Shown in pieces: positions 8,087-16,497 of a stretch of 64,000 nucleotides of DNA. Under the pieces are notes generated by a model. It did not search any database, was not told the origin of the DNA, and saw only the letters and a list, made by a program, of their open reading frames with translations. This DNA is from an uncultured Muribaculaceae bacterium (GTDB lineage Bacteria; Bacteroidota; Bacteroidia; Bacteroidales; Muribaculaceae). The stretch covers positions 1-64,000 of the forward strand of contig CAJTWH010000012.1 in the NCBI GenBank assembly GCA_910579995.1, in the 5' to 3' direction. Positions within the stretch are counted from its first letter, which is position 1. Each line of letters begins with the position of its first letter. Both the position numbers and the translations under genes were made by a program.

Positions 8087-8493
8087 CTCTGACAAAAGAT
8101 CAATTAGCAATTGCCGCTAATCTCCTTGTGGAGAAGTCAAAACGTAATCTTGAGCAAGCAATAAAAAACGCAAGCCTTGATTATTGGGATTTAGTAGCAA
8201 ATCGTCTTTATTATTCACTGTTTCATGCTGTTACAGCCATGATGACACTTGATGGCATAAAGGCAGGGAGTCATAAAGGAACATCTGCTCAGTTCGGTAG
8301 ATTTTACGTATTAACCGGACAATTCTCTCGTCAGGATGGAATGCTTTATAGTCGGTTACAAACAATGAGAGAAAAGGCAGACTACCAAAATGTTTTCACG
8401 CTTTCAGAAGAAGAAGGAACCAAACTTATTGAATCTGTTACAGAACTACAGACACGCATTTGCATGACAATAGCTGAAAAAGCAAAAAGCTAA
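8083..8493 (+). CDS. HEPN-domain protein (toxin-like, UPF0332 type)
   Basis: A 136-aa all-helical protein. R41-L-Y-Y-S-L-F-H48 fits the RX4-6H catalytic motif of HEPN ribonucleases, with two adjacent tyrosines that could be modification targets. I chose the ATG at 8083 because it overlaps the MNT stop (ATGA); a longer reading from 8023 would run through the MNT gene and adds residues untypical of the family. With its partner it forms a toxin-antitoxin-like module. Whether the RNase is active, and against which RNA, cannot be seen. Confidence 0.82.
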   Translation: MTLTKDQLAIAANLLVEKSKRNLEQAIKNASLDYWDLVANRLYYSLFHAVTAMMTLDGIKAGSHKGTSAQFGRFYVLTGQFSRQDGMLYSRLQTMREKADYQNVFTLSEEEGTKLIESVTELQTRICMTIAEKAKS

Positions 8494-8497
8494 TCAC

Positions 8498-8523
8498 TAA
8501 TCCGGAAGTATTATTGCGGATTA
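8498..8523 (+). terminator. Weak terminator-like hairpin after the HEPN gene
   Basis: TAATCCG pairs perfectly with CGGATTA across a 12-base loop, starting five bases after the HEPN stop. There is no T-run. Confidence 0.35.
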
Positions 8524-8577
8524 TAGAAAGCTTACTCTCTAAAAGGATGAATAATTTGGTCAAAGGGGTGAGGAGGG

Positions 8578-8608
8578 TTTGCTTGTCAGGGCTTTTCAGC
8601 TAATTTTG
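8578..8608 (+). promoter_or_regulatory. Promoter of the PCMD protein gene
   Basis: TTTG at 8578-8581, a 19-base spacer, and TAATTTTG at 8601-8608. The predicted leader to the ATG at 8698 is about 85 bases, longer than for most genes here. Confidence 0.6.
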
Positions 8609-8697
8609 CGTCTCTTAACTCTTTTGCGGGCGAACAGCCGGCGCAATCCGTTGTTTTAATATAAACAACACGTTCAACTATTAAATAATTCATCCTT

Positions 8698-9651
8698 ATG
8701 AAATACTTCCTCTCCCTGATGATATTGGCTCTTGCACTCGGTGCTAATGCCCAGAAAACAGAAACCCTTCCTTACGGCAATATGGATCAATGGGTTACCC
8801 GCAATATAAAAGAATCAAGGCTTTTAGGCGGTGAAACAAAGCAATGCTATGCCATAGGCCCCACGACTACCATCAACGGCGACAAGCCTTACAGCAATAT
8901 GGGCGGCTCGCCGTGGGCTACCTCTAATGTAATGGCTAAAGTGGCCGGGCTCACAAAGGTAAGCAACGCCGTATATCCCTACGACCGCACCGCCGGCAAC
9001 AAATGCGCACGCCTTTCCACGATAATGGAGCACTGCAAGGCTGCCGGCATGATAAATGTGGATGTTGTGGTTGCCGGCACGATGTTCTTGGGCAAAATGC
9101 TCGAACCGGTCAAAGGCACCTCCAATCCCTACGCCAAGATGGAGATGGGCATACCTTACACCAAGCGCCCCAAGGCACTCTGCTACGACTATATGCTCAC
9201 CATCCCGGCCAACGGAAAGAAGACATATTCAAGCGGATTCGGCCGTAAAAAGGTAATGCCGGGCACCGACAAGGCCGAGGTATTCGTAATCCTCCAGCGC
9301 CGCTGGGAAGACGCCGACGGCAATATCCACGCCAAGCGCGTCGGCACCGGCCGCGAGCTCCTTGCCAAATCAAGCAAGGGATGGGTCAACAAACATCAGC
9401 TACCCATCCACTACGGCGACATCACCGGCCAACCCTATTTCAAGTCATACATGGGTCTTATCCCCGAAGCAAAGAGCTACTACGCCCGCAACAGCAAAGG
9501 CAAGATGGTACCCGTGGTAGAAGAAGGCTGGGACAGCGCCAACGCCACCCCAACGCACGTACTTGTGATGTTCTCCGCCGGCAGCGGCGAACCCTACACC
9601 GGCACCATCGGCACCGACTTCCTCGTCGACAACGTAGCGATGGTGTTCTGA
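8698..9651 (+). CDS. Secreted PCMD-domain protein, 317 aa
   Basis: A signal peptide (about 1-18, ending ALGANA before Q) sends it to the periplasm or cell surface. The mature part fits the putative carbohydrate-metabolism domain (PCMD) common in Bacteroidetes. It opens with a short segment around the NMDQW tryptophan, then a LLGGETK segment and an IGPTTT segment, and ends in a strand of the GTDFLVDNVAMV type. Family members are often lipoproteins in polysaccharide-utilisation loci; this one has no lipobox and no SusC/D neighbours. Its stop lies one base from the stop of the convergent kinase gene. Confidence 0.75.
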   Translation: MKYFLSLMILALALGANAQKTETLPYGNMDQWVTRNIKESRLLGGETKQCYAIGPTTTINGDKPYSNMGGSPWATSNVMAKVAGLTKVSNAVYPYDRTAGNKCARLSTIMEHCKAAGMINVDVVVAGTMFLGKMLEPVKGTSNPYAKMEMGIPYTKRPKALCYDYMLTIPANGKKTYSSGFGRKKVMPGTDKAEVFVILQRRWEDADGNIHAKRVGTGRELLAKSSKGWVNKHQLPIHYGDITGQPYFKSYMGLIPEAKSYYARNSKGKMVPVVEEGWDSANATPTHVLVMFSAGSGEPYTGTIGTDFLVDNVAMVF

Positions 9652-9652
9652 A

Positions 9653-11320
9653 TCAATACTTAAACGAGCTGCCGCCGAGGAATTCGCGCAGGACGCTCGT
9701 TGAGGGTATCAGGGCGGTGTTGATGGGCAGGAAGTAGCTCAGGAACTTGCGCAGGCGGTAGGCCTCGGCATATTCGGGTACATCGTAGGGCACGGAGCGG
9801 AGCACGGTCTCGGCTCCGTCTTTCATTACTCCGAGCTCGAATATGAGCGACGAGTTGAACATCGCGTCGGCATTTTCCTGATACGGGAATATCCACTTTT
9901 CCTCGCCACGGCGCACACTCGGCCAGCGGCGGATAGTCTCCTCGGCCGATGTGCCGCGGTATTTATGGTCGCGGATAATGCGGCGCAGGAGGCGGTTGTC
10001 GGTAGTGGGCACCCAATTGTGGTCGTCGATCGAGAGCGTTGTCAGAGCCGACACATACACGCGGTATTTCATCTCCTCGGGTATCCGGCTTGTCAGCTCG
10101 GGGTTGAGGCCGTGAATGCCCTCTATGAGCAGTATAGAGCCACTTTCGAGGCGTATTCGTTTGCCTTTGTACTCGCGGCGCCCAAGCTCGAAATTATATG
10201 TGGGCAGCTCCACTTCCTCGCCTGCGAGGATGGCGGTGAGGTCGGCGTTGAACTGCGCGAGATCGAGCGCATAGAGCGATTCATAGTCATAGTCGCCGGT
10301 GTGGTCGCGCGGCGTGCGGTCGCGGTCTACGAAGTAGTCGTCGAGCGATATCATCTGCGGCTTGAGCAGATTGGTCATCAACTGGATTGCGAGTCGCTTG
10401 GTAGTGGTGGTCTTGCCCGACGACGAGGGGCCGGAAATGAGCACAATCCTCGCCCCGCCGCTGCGGTAGCGCGCGGTGATATCGTCGCTGATACGGGCGA
10501 GGGCTTTCTCATGCAGCGCTTCGGCAACATTGATAAGGTCGGCCGCACGATGGTGCTGCACGTAAGTATTGAGTTCGCCTACATCGCTCACGCCTACAAT
10601 ATGGTTGAAGCGCAGATAATCGGTAAAAGCCTTATACATCTTCTCCTGCTCTATAGGCACTGCGGGCACCGACGGATCGGCGGGGTCGAAAGGCATGAGC
10701 AGGAAGCCCTCTTTATAAGGCAGGAGGTTGAATACGCCTACATGGGCTGTCGACGGAGCGAGAGCGCCGTAATAACTGTCGGAAATGCCGTCGAGCACAT
10801 AATATGTGGTATATAGCTCGCGGATAGTGCGCAGCAGGCGAGCTTTCGACATCAGCCCCTGCCGCTCGAATATGGCGCATACGTCAGCGGTGAGATCCTG
10901 ATGGCGCTCAAAGGGCACATCGCGGCTCACGAGCTCGCGCATGAAAGCGAGCAGGCGGTCGACAATCTCCTGCGGCACAGCCTCATATCCGGCAAGACGG
11001 CAATAGAAGCCGTGGGCTATTGAGTGTTCGATGGTGAGCTGCGTGCCGGGCAATATGGCAGTGACAGCACGGTAGAGCATCATGCACAGCGACCGGGTAT
11101 AGACACGCGGCCCCGAGCCGACGGTCTTATCCTGAAACTCTATCAGTTTGGGCTGATAGAGCACGAAGTCGAGAGCCTCGGTCTTGTTGTTGACACGGCA
11201 GCAGATAGGGTCGATATTGAGTTCATCGGCAAGCGACGCAGCGATTTGAGCCAGAGAAGTGCCGGCTTCTACATCGAGCTTACGCTCTATATTCTTGCAA
11301 TAGACAGTTATTTTCATCAT
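9653..11320 (-). CDS. Nucleoside (uridine-type) kinase with TGS/ThrRS-like N-terminus
   Basis: A 555-aa fusion. Residues 1-60 resemble a TGS domain and about 60-230 the editing-type second domain of threonyl-tRNA synthetase. The C-terminal half is a P-loop kinase of the phosphoribulokinase/uridine kinase family, with Walker A GPSSSGKTTTTKRL, a lid with DYDYESLYAL, and the IEGIHGLNPEL strand. Such fusions are widespread in Bacteroidetes and Firmicutes and are usually called uridine kinase, but their true substrate is not settled. It ends the six-gene minus operon; its ATG overlaps the GT2 stop in an ATGA. Confidence 0.85.
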   Translation of the reverse strand: MMKITVYCKNIERKLDVEAGTSLAQIAASLADELNIDPICCRVNNKTEALDFVLYQPKLIEFQDKTVGSGPRVYTRSLCMMLYRAVTAILPGTQLTIEHSIAHGFYCRLAGYEAVPQEIVDRLLAFMRELVSRDVPFERHQDLTADVCAIFERQGLMSKARLLRTIRELYTTYYVLDGISDSYYGALAPSTAHVGVFNLLPYKEGFLLMPFDPADPSVPAVPIEQEKMYKAFTDYLRFNHIVGVSDVGELNTYVQHHRAADLINVAEALHEKALARISDDITARYRSGGARIVLISGPSSSGKTTTTKRLAIQLMTNLLKPQMISLDDYFVDRDRTPRDHTGDYDYESLYALDLAQFNADLTAILAGEEVELPTYNFELGRREYKGKRIRLESGSILLIEGIHGLNPELTSRIPEEMKYRVYVSALTTLSIDDHNWVPTTDNRLLRRIIRDHKYRGTSAEETIRRWPSVRRGEEKWIFPYQENADAMFNSSLIFELGVMKDGAETVLRSVPYDVPEYAEAYRLRKFLSYFLPINTALIPSTSVLREFLGGSSFKY

Positions 11321-12117
11321 TTGGAGGAGTTTTCAAAATCACGGTTTATATCGTCGCTCACGTAGTTTTCTTCATGAATCTTGGCCAAGGTATAGAAGCG
11401 GTATACGCCGTCGTGAACGGCATGGATGAATCCGGGCCACCCTTCGCGGAATCCGCCTTTGAGCACGAAAGTCTTGAAGAAGCGGAAAGCCGGCTCATAG
11501 AGCATTTTCACGGGTTTGAAGCCTTTCTTGCGGCGCACAGCCTCGCGGTCGGTGTAGCCGTTCATCTTCGCCACGCTCAGAGCCACCCCCTCGTTGGCAA
11601 GGTGAATAAAGGCCAAATCTGTGCGTTCTTTCGGTATATATACCTCCGGGCCTTCGTGTGTGGGCCGAGAATGAAGCTCGTAGGGCCAATGCGCTCCCTG
11701 ACGGTTGAAAAAGCGCAATATATAGTCAGGATAGTAGCAACGCATCCAATGCCCCATGAAGTAATTCTTGATGGGAATCATGATAGCGCGCGGGCTGCTG
11801 TCGCGCTCGAGCTCGGCATATAGATAATCGGCCAATGCCCGGGGCACGATTTCGTCGGCGTCGACTACAATCACCCAGTCGTGCGTGGCGGCATGTATGG
11901 CAAAGTCGCGGTAGGCCTCGGGGATACGGTGCTCACCGCGTTCTTTCACAATCACACGGACATTATGCCTGCGGGCGATATCAAGCGTGGAATCTGTGCT
12001 TTCCATATCCACAACAAGAATCTCGTCGAAAGCATGAAGTGCAGTCAAGCATTTGTCGAGATGTTTCTCGGCATTGTATGTATGTACGATAGCTGATATC
12101 TTAGGCCTGTTGTCCAT
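11317..12117 (-). CDS. GT2-family glycosyltransferase (WaaE/KdtX-like)
   Basis: A 266-aa soluble glycosyltransferase. The GT-A fold is visible as ISAIVHTYNAEKHLDKCL at the N-terminus, the DMESTDST turn and the metal-binding VVDADE motif at about residues 93-98. The length and the ELHSRPTHEG region match the lipopolysaccharide inner-core glucosyltransferase-like WaaE/KdtX group. Its position between a WaaP-like kinase and the nucleoside kinase supports lipid A-core decoration. Start and stop overlap both neighbours by 1-4 bases, so translation is coupled. Confidence 0.85.
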   Translation of the reverse strand: MDNRPKISAIVHTYNAEKHLDKCLTALHAFDEILVVDMESTDSTLDIARRHNVRVIVKERGEHRIPEAYRDFAIHAATHDWVIVVDADEIVPRALADYLYAELERDSSPRAIMIPIKNYFMGHWMRCYYPDYILRFFNRQGAHWPYELHSRPTHEGPEVYIPKERTDLAFIHLANEGVALSVAKMNGYTDREAVRRKKGFKPVKMLYEPAFRFFKTFVLKGGFREGWPGFIHAVHDGVYRFYTLAKIHEENYVSDDINRDFENSSK

Positions 12118-12842
12118 TATTTCTTACGCTTTAAAAACCGTTCTTTAAACCTGCGCTTGCGCCACAGGCGTGCTTGGCGGCGGCGGTAAATGTCTATGAG
12201 TTCGTCGGCGAGAGAGGCGTCGCCTGCGAGCGAGGCATAGCAGCGGGCAAGCACGCTCTGCCCTATCTCGGTGTCGAGGGTCGAGCCGAAATTGCTGTAT
12301 AATTTGCGACGGTCGTTTACATCAAACTCCATGCGGTTGATATCCACAAGGGCGAAGCGGTATTTACCGTCGACTTTCTTGTAGAGTACATTGCCCTGTG
12401 TGAAATCCTTGAAAAATATGCCCTTGCGGTGCAAGCCATACATAAATTCCGCCAGAGCGGGCACGATAGAGTCAAACTCCCGTAGATTCTCTATGCCCCT
12501 AAGCTCCTTGTAGCCCTCGAGCATATCGCACACATAGTACGACTCCCGCAGTCTACCGCCGGCAACATGCACCACATATCCTGCCGGCACAGGGGTGTCG
12601 ACGCCCAGCTCCCTGAGGCGCAAGGCATTCTCGTAGGCCCGCCGAGCCTTTGGCTGACGGAAAAGGCCGTAGATATAGCCTTTTATCAAGCCGGGAACAC
12701 CAAATGATTTCACACACATCCCATCTACCTCAGCCACGATATTGCGGCCACGGTAGATTACCCTCGCATGGTGGGGTAAGCCGAAACTGTCGAGATATCT
12801 GAGCAGCACATCGGCGCTCCGGTCAGGGTTGTTTACAATCAT
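12117..12842 (-). CDS. WaaP/Kdo-kinase-like lipopolysaccharide kinase
   Basis: A 241-aa eukaryotic-like kinase fold of the lipopolysaccharide kinase family, which phosphorylates heptose or Kdo in the LPS core. The catalytic loop reads FKDFTQGNVLY (Asp and Asn as in HRDxxxxN) and the metal-binding loop LVDINRM stands in for DFG. The N-terminal lobe carries a conserved lysine in CVKSFG. The very basic C-terminus (about 222-241) suggests a peripheral association with the cytoplasmic membrane. It overlaps the upstream GT4 gene by four bases (ATGA). Confidence 0.8.
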   Translation of the reverse strand: MIVNNPDRSADVLLRYLDSFGLPHHARVIYRGRNIVAEVDGMCVKSFGVPGLIKGYIYGLFRQPKARRAYENALRLRELGVDTPVPAGYVVHVAGGRLRESYYVCDMLEGYKELRGIENLREFDSIVPALAEFMYGLHRKGIFFKDFTQGNVLYKKVDGKYRFALVDINRMEFDVNDRRKLYSNFGSTLDTEIGQSVLARCYASLAGDASLADELIDIYRRRQARLWRKRRFKERFLKRKK

Positions 12843-13903
12843 TGGTAAAGACTCAATATTTTGTTATAGAACGTATCGTAGCTGAAGCGTGCTGCGGCCT
12901 CGCGACGCCCATGCTCGCCCATGCTCTTGCGCAGGCCTTCATCGGCGGCAAGTCGGGCGACTGCCTCGGCTATGGCCGGAGCGTTGGCAGGCGGTATGAG
13001 CAGACCGTCGGCGCCGTCGGTGATTATCTCGGCGGGGCCTCCGTTGTCGGTGGCTATCACAGGCACACCGAGCTGCATGAACTCCACCACAGTAAGCCCG
13101 AAAGCCTCGCGGGCGACAGTGGGCACAATGCCTATATCGGCCGAAGCCATAAGCGGCGCAGGGTCGGCAAGATGGCCGTGCCATGCTATACGGTCATTGA
13201 CCCCGACAGCAGTGGCATAGCGGCGCAGAGCCACCTCATAATTGGCCTTGCCTGTGCCGGCCACGTGGAGCGTAACCTCAGCAGGCATTGCCGGAAGAGC
13301 CTCTATCAGCTTCTCAATGCCTTTCTCGGCGGCCAAGCGGCCGGCATATACGAGTCTCAGCTCCCCGGGAGTCTTTTCGAGAGGGACTACAGCACCTTTC
13401 GGAGCTACTGCATTGTGGACTACCGAAAGATGAGAGCGGTCTACCGAGGGGCAACCGGCGATGAAAGCGTCGAGCGCTGTCTGCGACACAAAAGCTATCG
13501 CGTCGATGTCGGCATAGAGCGCACGCGAGGCGCTGTCGTTCTTGCCGGCCTTTACGAGATGGCGCGAGACCACGACACGCACCTTTCCGGGCTGCTTCAT
13601 CATCTTGCGGGCGCGCACGGCTGTGCGGGCGTCTTTGAAATTATGGGCATGCACCACTATCGGTGCTGCCATAGCGTCGAGCACACGGCTCAGACGAGAG
13701 GCGGAAATGAAATCGAACACCCCGCCCAGAGGCAGGTGGCCGGGAGTGAATCCGGCTTTGACAAAGGGCGTGTCGACAGCCTCTCGGCCGCGGGTTATCA
13801 CAGCCACGCTGTGCCCGTCGGCCTCGAGGCGGCGGCAGAGGTCGAGCACATATTGCTCGCCTCCGCCCCACACCTTGTTGGATACGAGGTGAACGACGTT
13901 CAT
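12839..13903 (-). CDS. GT4-family glycosyltransferase
   Basis: A GT-B glycosyltransferase of 354 aa. The N-terminal lobe begins with NVVHLVSNKVWGGGEQYV, whose glycine-rich loop binds the acceptor side. The C-terminal lobe contains the sugar-nucleotide site EAFGLTVVEFMQLGVPVIAT, with the EX7E glutamates. I prefer the ATG at 13903, because the alternative at 13921 overlaps the upstream gene and adds an uncharacteristic MKCNRD. It probably adds a sugar to the LPS core together with the GT2 protein and the kinase. Confidence 0.85.
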   Translation of the reverse strand: MNVVHLVSNKVWGGGEQYVLDLCRRLEADGHSVAVITRGREAVDTPFVKAGFTPGHLPLGGVFDFISASRLSRVLDAMAAPIVVHAHNFKDARTAVRARKMMKQPGKVRVVVSRHLVKAGKNDSASRALYADIDAIAFVSQTALDAFIAGCPSVDRSHLSVVHNAVAPKGAVVPLEKTPGELRLVYAGRLAAEKGIEKLIEALPAMPAEVTLHVAGTGKANYEVALRRYATAVGVNDRIAWHGHLADPAPLMASADIGIVPTVAREAFGLTVVEFMQLGVPVIATDNGGPAEIITDGADGLLIPPANAPAIAEAVARLAADEGLRKSMGEHGRREAAARFSYDTFYNKILSLYQ

Positions 13904-13910
13904 ATCTCTA

Positions 13911-15107
13911 TTACACTTCAAGATCTTGATTTACAATCTCATGCCAAGGCAGACCGTTGGCAGCGACAGCTTCGAGGAACGGATCGGGATCGAACTCCTC
14001 TACATTGTGCACGCCCGGTTTCACCCACTTGCCGGTGAGGAACATCATGGCACCGCACATTGCCGGCACGCCGGTGGTGTAGCTCACGGCCTGCATACCG
14101 GTCTCGCGATAGGCCTCTTCGTGAGAGCAGTTGTTGTAGATATAGTAGGTAAGTGGCTGACCCTCTTTATCCTTGCCCGAGATACGGCAGCCGATTGAAG
14201 TCTCGCCGTGGTAGTTCTCGCCGAGGTCCTGCGGATTGGGAAGCACGGCCTTGAGGAACTGCAGGGGCACGATCTTGATGCCGTTGTAGTCGATTTCGTC
14301 GATACGGGCCATGCCGATATCCTGAATCACGCGCAGGTGAGTGAGGTATTCCTGACCGAAAGTCATCCAGAAGCGTGCGCGCTTGATGGTAGGATAGTTG
14401 ATTACAAGCGACTCAAGTTCTTCATGATAAAGAAGATAAGAATCGCGCGGGCCGATATTGGGGTAAGTCAGCGACTTGTGTATTTCGAGCGGTTTGGTCA
14501 CGACCCACTTGCCGTCTTCGTAGTAGCGGCCGTTCTGGGTGATCTCGCGGATGTTGATCTCGGGGTTGAAGTTGGTGGCGAAAGCCTTGCCATGGTTGCC
14601 GGCATTGCAGTCTACAATGTCGAGATATTCCATCTCAGAGAACCAGTGCTTTGCGGCGTAAGCTGTGAACACGCCCGACACACCGGGGTCGAAACCGCAG
14701 CCGAGGATGGCTGTGAGGCCGGCTTTCTCGAAGCGCTCGCGGAAAGCCCACTGCCAAGAGTATTCGAAGTGAGCCTCGTCTTTGGGCTCGTAGTTGGCTG
14801 TGTCGAGATAGTTTACACCTGTGCGGAGACATGCCTCCATGATGGCGAGATCCTGATAGGGAAGAGCCACGTTGATCACCATGTCGGGACGATGGCGCTC
14901 GAAGAGAGCCACAAGCTCGTCTACGCTGTCGGCGTCGACACGGTCGGTGGTGATGTTAGGCTTGCCTATAGCTTTTGCCAAGGCATCGCATTTGGCTTGT
15001 GTGCGCGAGGCAAGCACAATCTCGGTGAACACTTCAGGATGTTGGGCGCATTTGTGAGCCACGACTGTGCCCACACCTCCGACGCCGATAATAATGACTT
15101 TTGACAT
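13911..15107 (-). CDS. Saccharopine dehydrogenase-family protein (carboxynorspermidine synthase type)
   Basis: A 398-aa NAD(P)H-dependent dehydrogenase with the Rossmann motif GVGGVGTVVA at the very N-terminus. Bacteroidetes proteins of this length and pattern (CGFDPGVSGVF, ENYHGETSIGC) act as carboxy(nor)spermidine dehydrogenases, the first of two steps from diamine plus aspartate semialdehyde to spermidine or norspermidine. The ATG at 15107 is chosen over 15140 because the longer form begins with a Gln/Asn/Lys stretch before the Rossmann fold. The partner decarboxylase is not in the window. Its location inside an LPS operon is notable. Confidence 0.87.
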   Translation of the reverse strand: MSKVIIIGVGGVGTVVAHKCAQHPEVFTEIVLASRTQAKCDALAKAIGKPNITTDRVDADSVDELVALFERHRPDMVINVALPYQDLAIMEACLRTGVNYLDTANYEPKDEAHFEYSWQWAFRERFEKAGLTAILGCGFDPGVSGVFTAYAAKHWFSEMEYLDIVDCNAGNHGKAFATNFNPEINIREITQNGRYYEDGKWVVTKPLEIHKSLTYPNIGPRDSYLLYHEELESLVINYPTIKRARFWMTFGQEYLTHLRVIQDIGMARIDEIDYNGIKIVPLQFLKAVLPNPQDLGENYHGETSIGCRISGKDKEGQPLTYYIYNNCSHEEAYRETGMQAVSYTTGVPAMCGAMMFLTGKWVKPGVHNVEEFDPDPFLEAVAANGLPWHEIVNQDLEV

Positions 15108-15153
15108 TTTCAATTTAGCTTTGCAATTTTGCTGTTGCAAAAATTTAATAAAT

Positions 15154-16185
15154 TTACTTCAGAGAGGGTTTATTATTATCTTTTTTAGATTTTATAATCG
15201 CTATGAAAGTGATAATTCCAAGCACGATGGTGAGAAGAGTGGTGGTGCCGAGCACAAGGTTGGCCCATGCCGCGGCCTGACCGGATGGCAGTCCGTAAAT
15301 GCCGAGGGCGAACATCACAGCCCACTGCCATGGGCCGATACCTCCGTTTGAGGGCACACCCATAGAGATACTGCCGAGCACGAAGGTGACAAGAGCCACC
15401 TGTACGCCATAGTCGGTGAGGAGCTGGGCGGTGAAGGGGAAGGCGTAGAAGCATACGTAGGTCTGCATGAAATAGCTCACCCATATACCCAAGGTGAGGA
15501 GCAACCACTTGCCTTGTCCGGGCATGCGCAGAATCACCACGAAACCCTGCCACAGTTCGAGCAGAGCTTTCTGAATCTTGAGCAGCAGACGGTTGCGGGT
15601 ATGCACTTTCATCAGCACGACAAGTGCCACCACACACAGCACAACGGCACTCCAGAGCCAAGGCGACGAGAGCATACGCCCTATCGCCGCATAGCTCTCG
15701 CCGTTTTCTTCAAGGAAGCCGAGAATGGCCTTGGAAGCTATAGCGAAAGCCAAAAGAGTGATCAGCAGCACCGCCACGGTATCCGACAGGCGGTCGGCCA
15801 CCATAGAGCCGAAAACGGTGGTAAACGGCGCCCGCTGACGCTGGGCTATATATCCGCTTCGCCACACCTCACCCAAGCGGGGCAATACGAGGTTTACGGC
15901 GTAGGTGCCGAAAATACTGTAGACAAGCACGCTCCCCGGCGGGGTTATGCCGAGAGCCTTGAGCTGTATGCCCCATCGGTAACCGCGGCATACCTGTGCC
16001 GAAATAGAGAACAGGAAGCCGATGGCTATCCACGTGAAGTCGCATTGGTCGCGGATGATAGCCATCATCTCGCGGAAGTCAATGCCGGTGAAGAGCAGAT
16101 AGCACAGTCCCACACTGATAAAGAGCGGGACAACGAACTTGAGTATGTTTCCGACAACACTGCCGGCAGATTTGCTTTCAGTCAT
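15154..16185 (-). CDS. LPG-synthase/flippase-like membrane protein (UPF0104)
   Basis: A 343-aa integral membrane protein with about eight hydrophobic segments. It belongs to the family named after the flippase half of lysylphosphatidylglycerol synthase, with the conserved patches LPRLGEVWR and GVPSNGGIGPWQ, the latter fitting the family glycine-rich motif. The soluble aminoacyl-transferase domain is absent, as in most Bacteroidetes members, so a lipid-moving or unknown envelope role is likely. The ATG at 16185 is preferred over 16242 because a TAAATTTG promoter box lies at 16214-16207. It is the first gene of the six-gene minus operon. Confidence 0.82.
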   Translation of the reverse strand: MTESKSAGSVVGNILKFVVPLFISVGLCYLLFTGIDFREMMAIIRDQCDFTWIAIGFLFSISAQVCRGYRWGIQLKALGITPPGSVLVYSIFGTYAVNLVLPRLGEVWRSGYIAQRQRAPFTTVFGSMVADRLSDTVAVLLITLLAFAIASKAILGFLEENGESYAAIGRMLSSPWLWSAVVLCVVALVVLMKVHTRNRLLLKIQKALLELWQGFVVILRMPGQGKWLLLTLGIWVSYFMQTYVCFYAFPFTAQLLTDYGVQVALVTFVLGSISMGVPSNGGIGPWQWAVMFALGIYGLPSGQAAAWANLVLGTTTLLTIVLGIITFIAIIKSKKDNNKPSLK

Positions 16186-16206
16186 GTCTAAATTCTGTGC
16201 AACATG

Positions 16207-16214
16207 CAAATTTA
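16207..16214 (-). promoter_or_regulatory. Promoter -7 box of the LPS/polyamine operon
   Basis: TAAATTTG followed by C on the minus strand, 22 bases before the ATG at 16185. The -33 element is unclear. Confidence 0.5.
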
Positions 16215-16260
16215 TAAACAATTCACCAAATAATGAAATCAAAGATTAAAAAAATGACAC

Positions 16261-16294
16261 AAAAAAAGCTTGCCGCACAATTAGCGGCAAGCTT
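16261..16294 (-). terminator. Rho-independent terminator (minus strand)
   Basis: AAGCTTGCCGC (16266-16276) and GCGGCAAGCTT (16284-16294) form a perfect 11-bp stem with a 7-base loop. Read on the minus strand it ends in a run of seven T. It ends transcripts arriving from the 16498-19392 gene and separates them from the next operon. Confidence 0.8.
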
Positions 16295-16327
16295 TCACAG
16301 GATAATGGTAATGGTATTTCTATGTCT

Positions 16328-16386
16328 GAAGTTTCGCAAGCTGCACTTCAGTCAGGCAAAAAAGGAAATAAAGGTAAAAAGGCAAG
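16328..16386 (+). repeat. Diverged copy of the TTTCGCAAGC intergenic repeat
   Basis: It starts like the 68-base element at 35801 (AAGTTTCGCAAGCT, then CAGGCAAAAAAGG) but is diverged downstream. It faces the copy at 16425-16492 in inverted orientation. CTGAAGT (16326-16332) and ACTTCAG (16345-16351) form a small local stem. Confidence 0.45.
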
Positions 16387-16424
16387 ATAATAGTCTTGTA
16401 ATTTAGTAATATTTGAAAGGTATT

Positions 16425-16492
16425 CTCTTGCCTGCCACAGGCAATTGCCTTGTAACCTTCTTTGCCTGTTCAACTTAAGCTTGCGAAAGTTG
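16425..16492 (-). repeat. 68-base dispersed intergenic repeat, copy 1
   Basis: Read on the minus strand, these 68 bases match 35801-35868 at 58 of 68 positions without gaps. The element opens with CAACTTTCGCAAGCTTAAG and ends with GGCAGGCAAGAG, with an internal GGCAATTGCC palindrome. It ends six bases from the TAG of the 16498-19392 gene. Confidence 0.7.
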
Positions 16493-16497
16493 AATTT

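Noticed and set aside
14208..15104. 298-codon plus-strand frame
   Set aside because: It lies entirely opposite the dehydrogenase gene, which has a clear Rossmann motif and operon context.
10431..16242. Possible capsule or O-antigen locus
   Set aside because: There are only two glycosyltransferases and a kinase, with no polymerase, Wzx or transport genes; an LPS-core assignment fits better.
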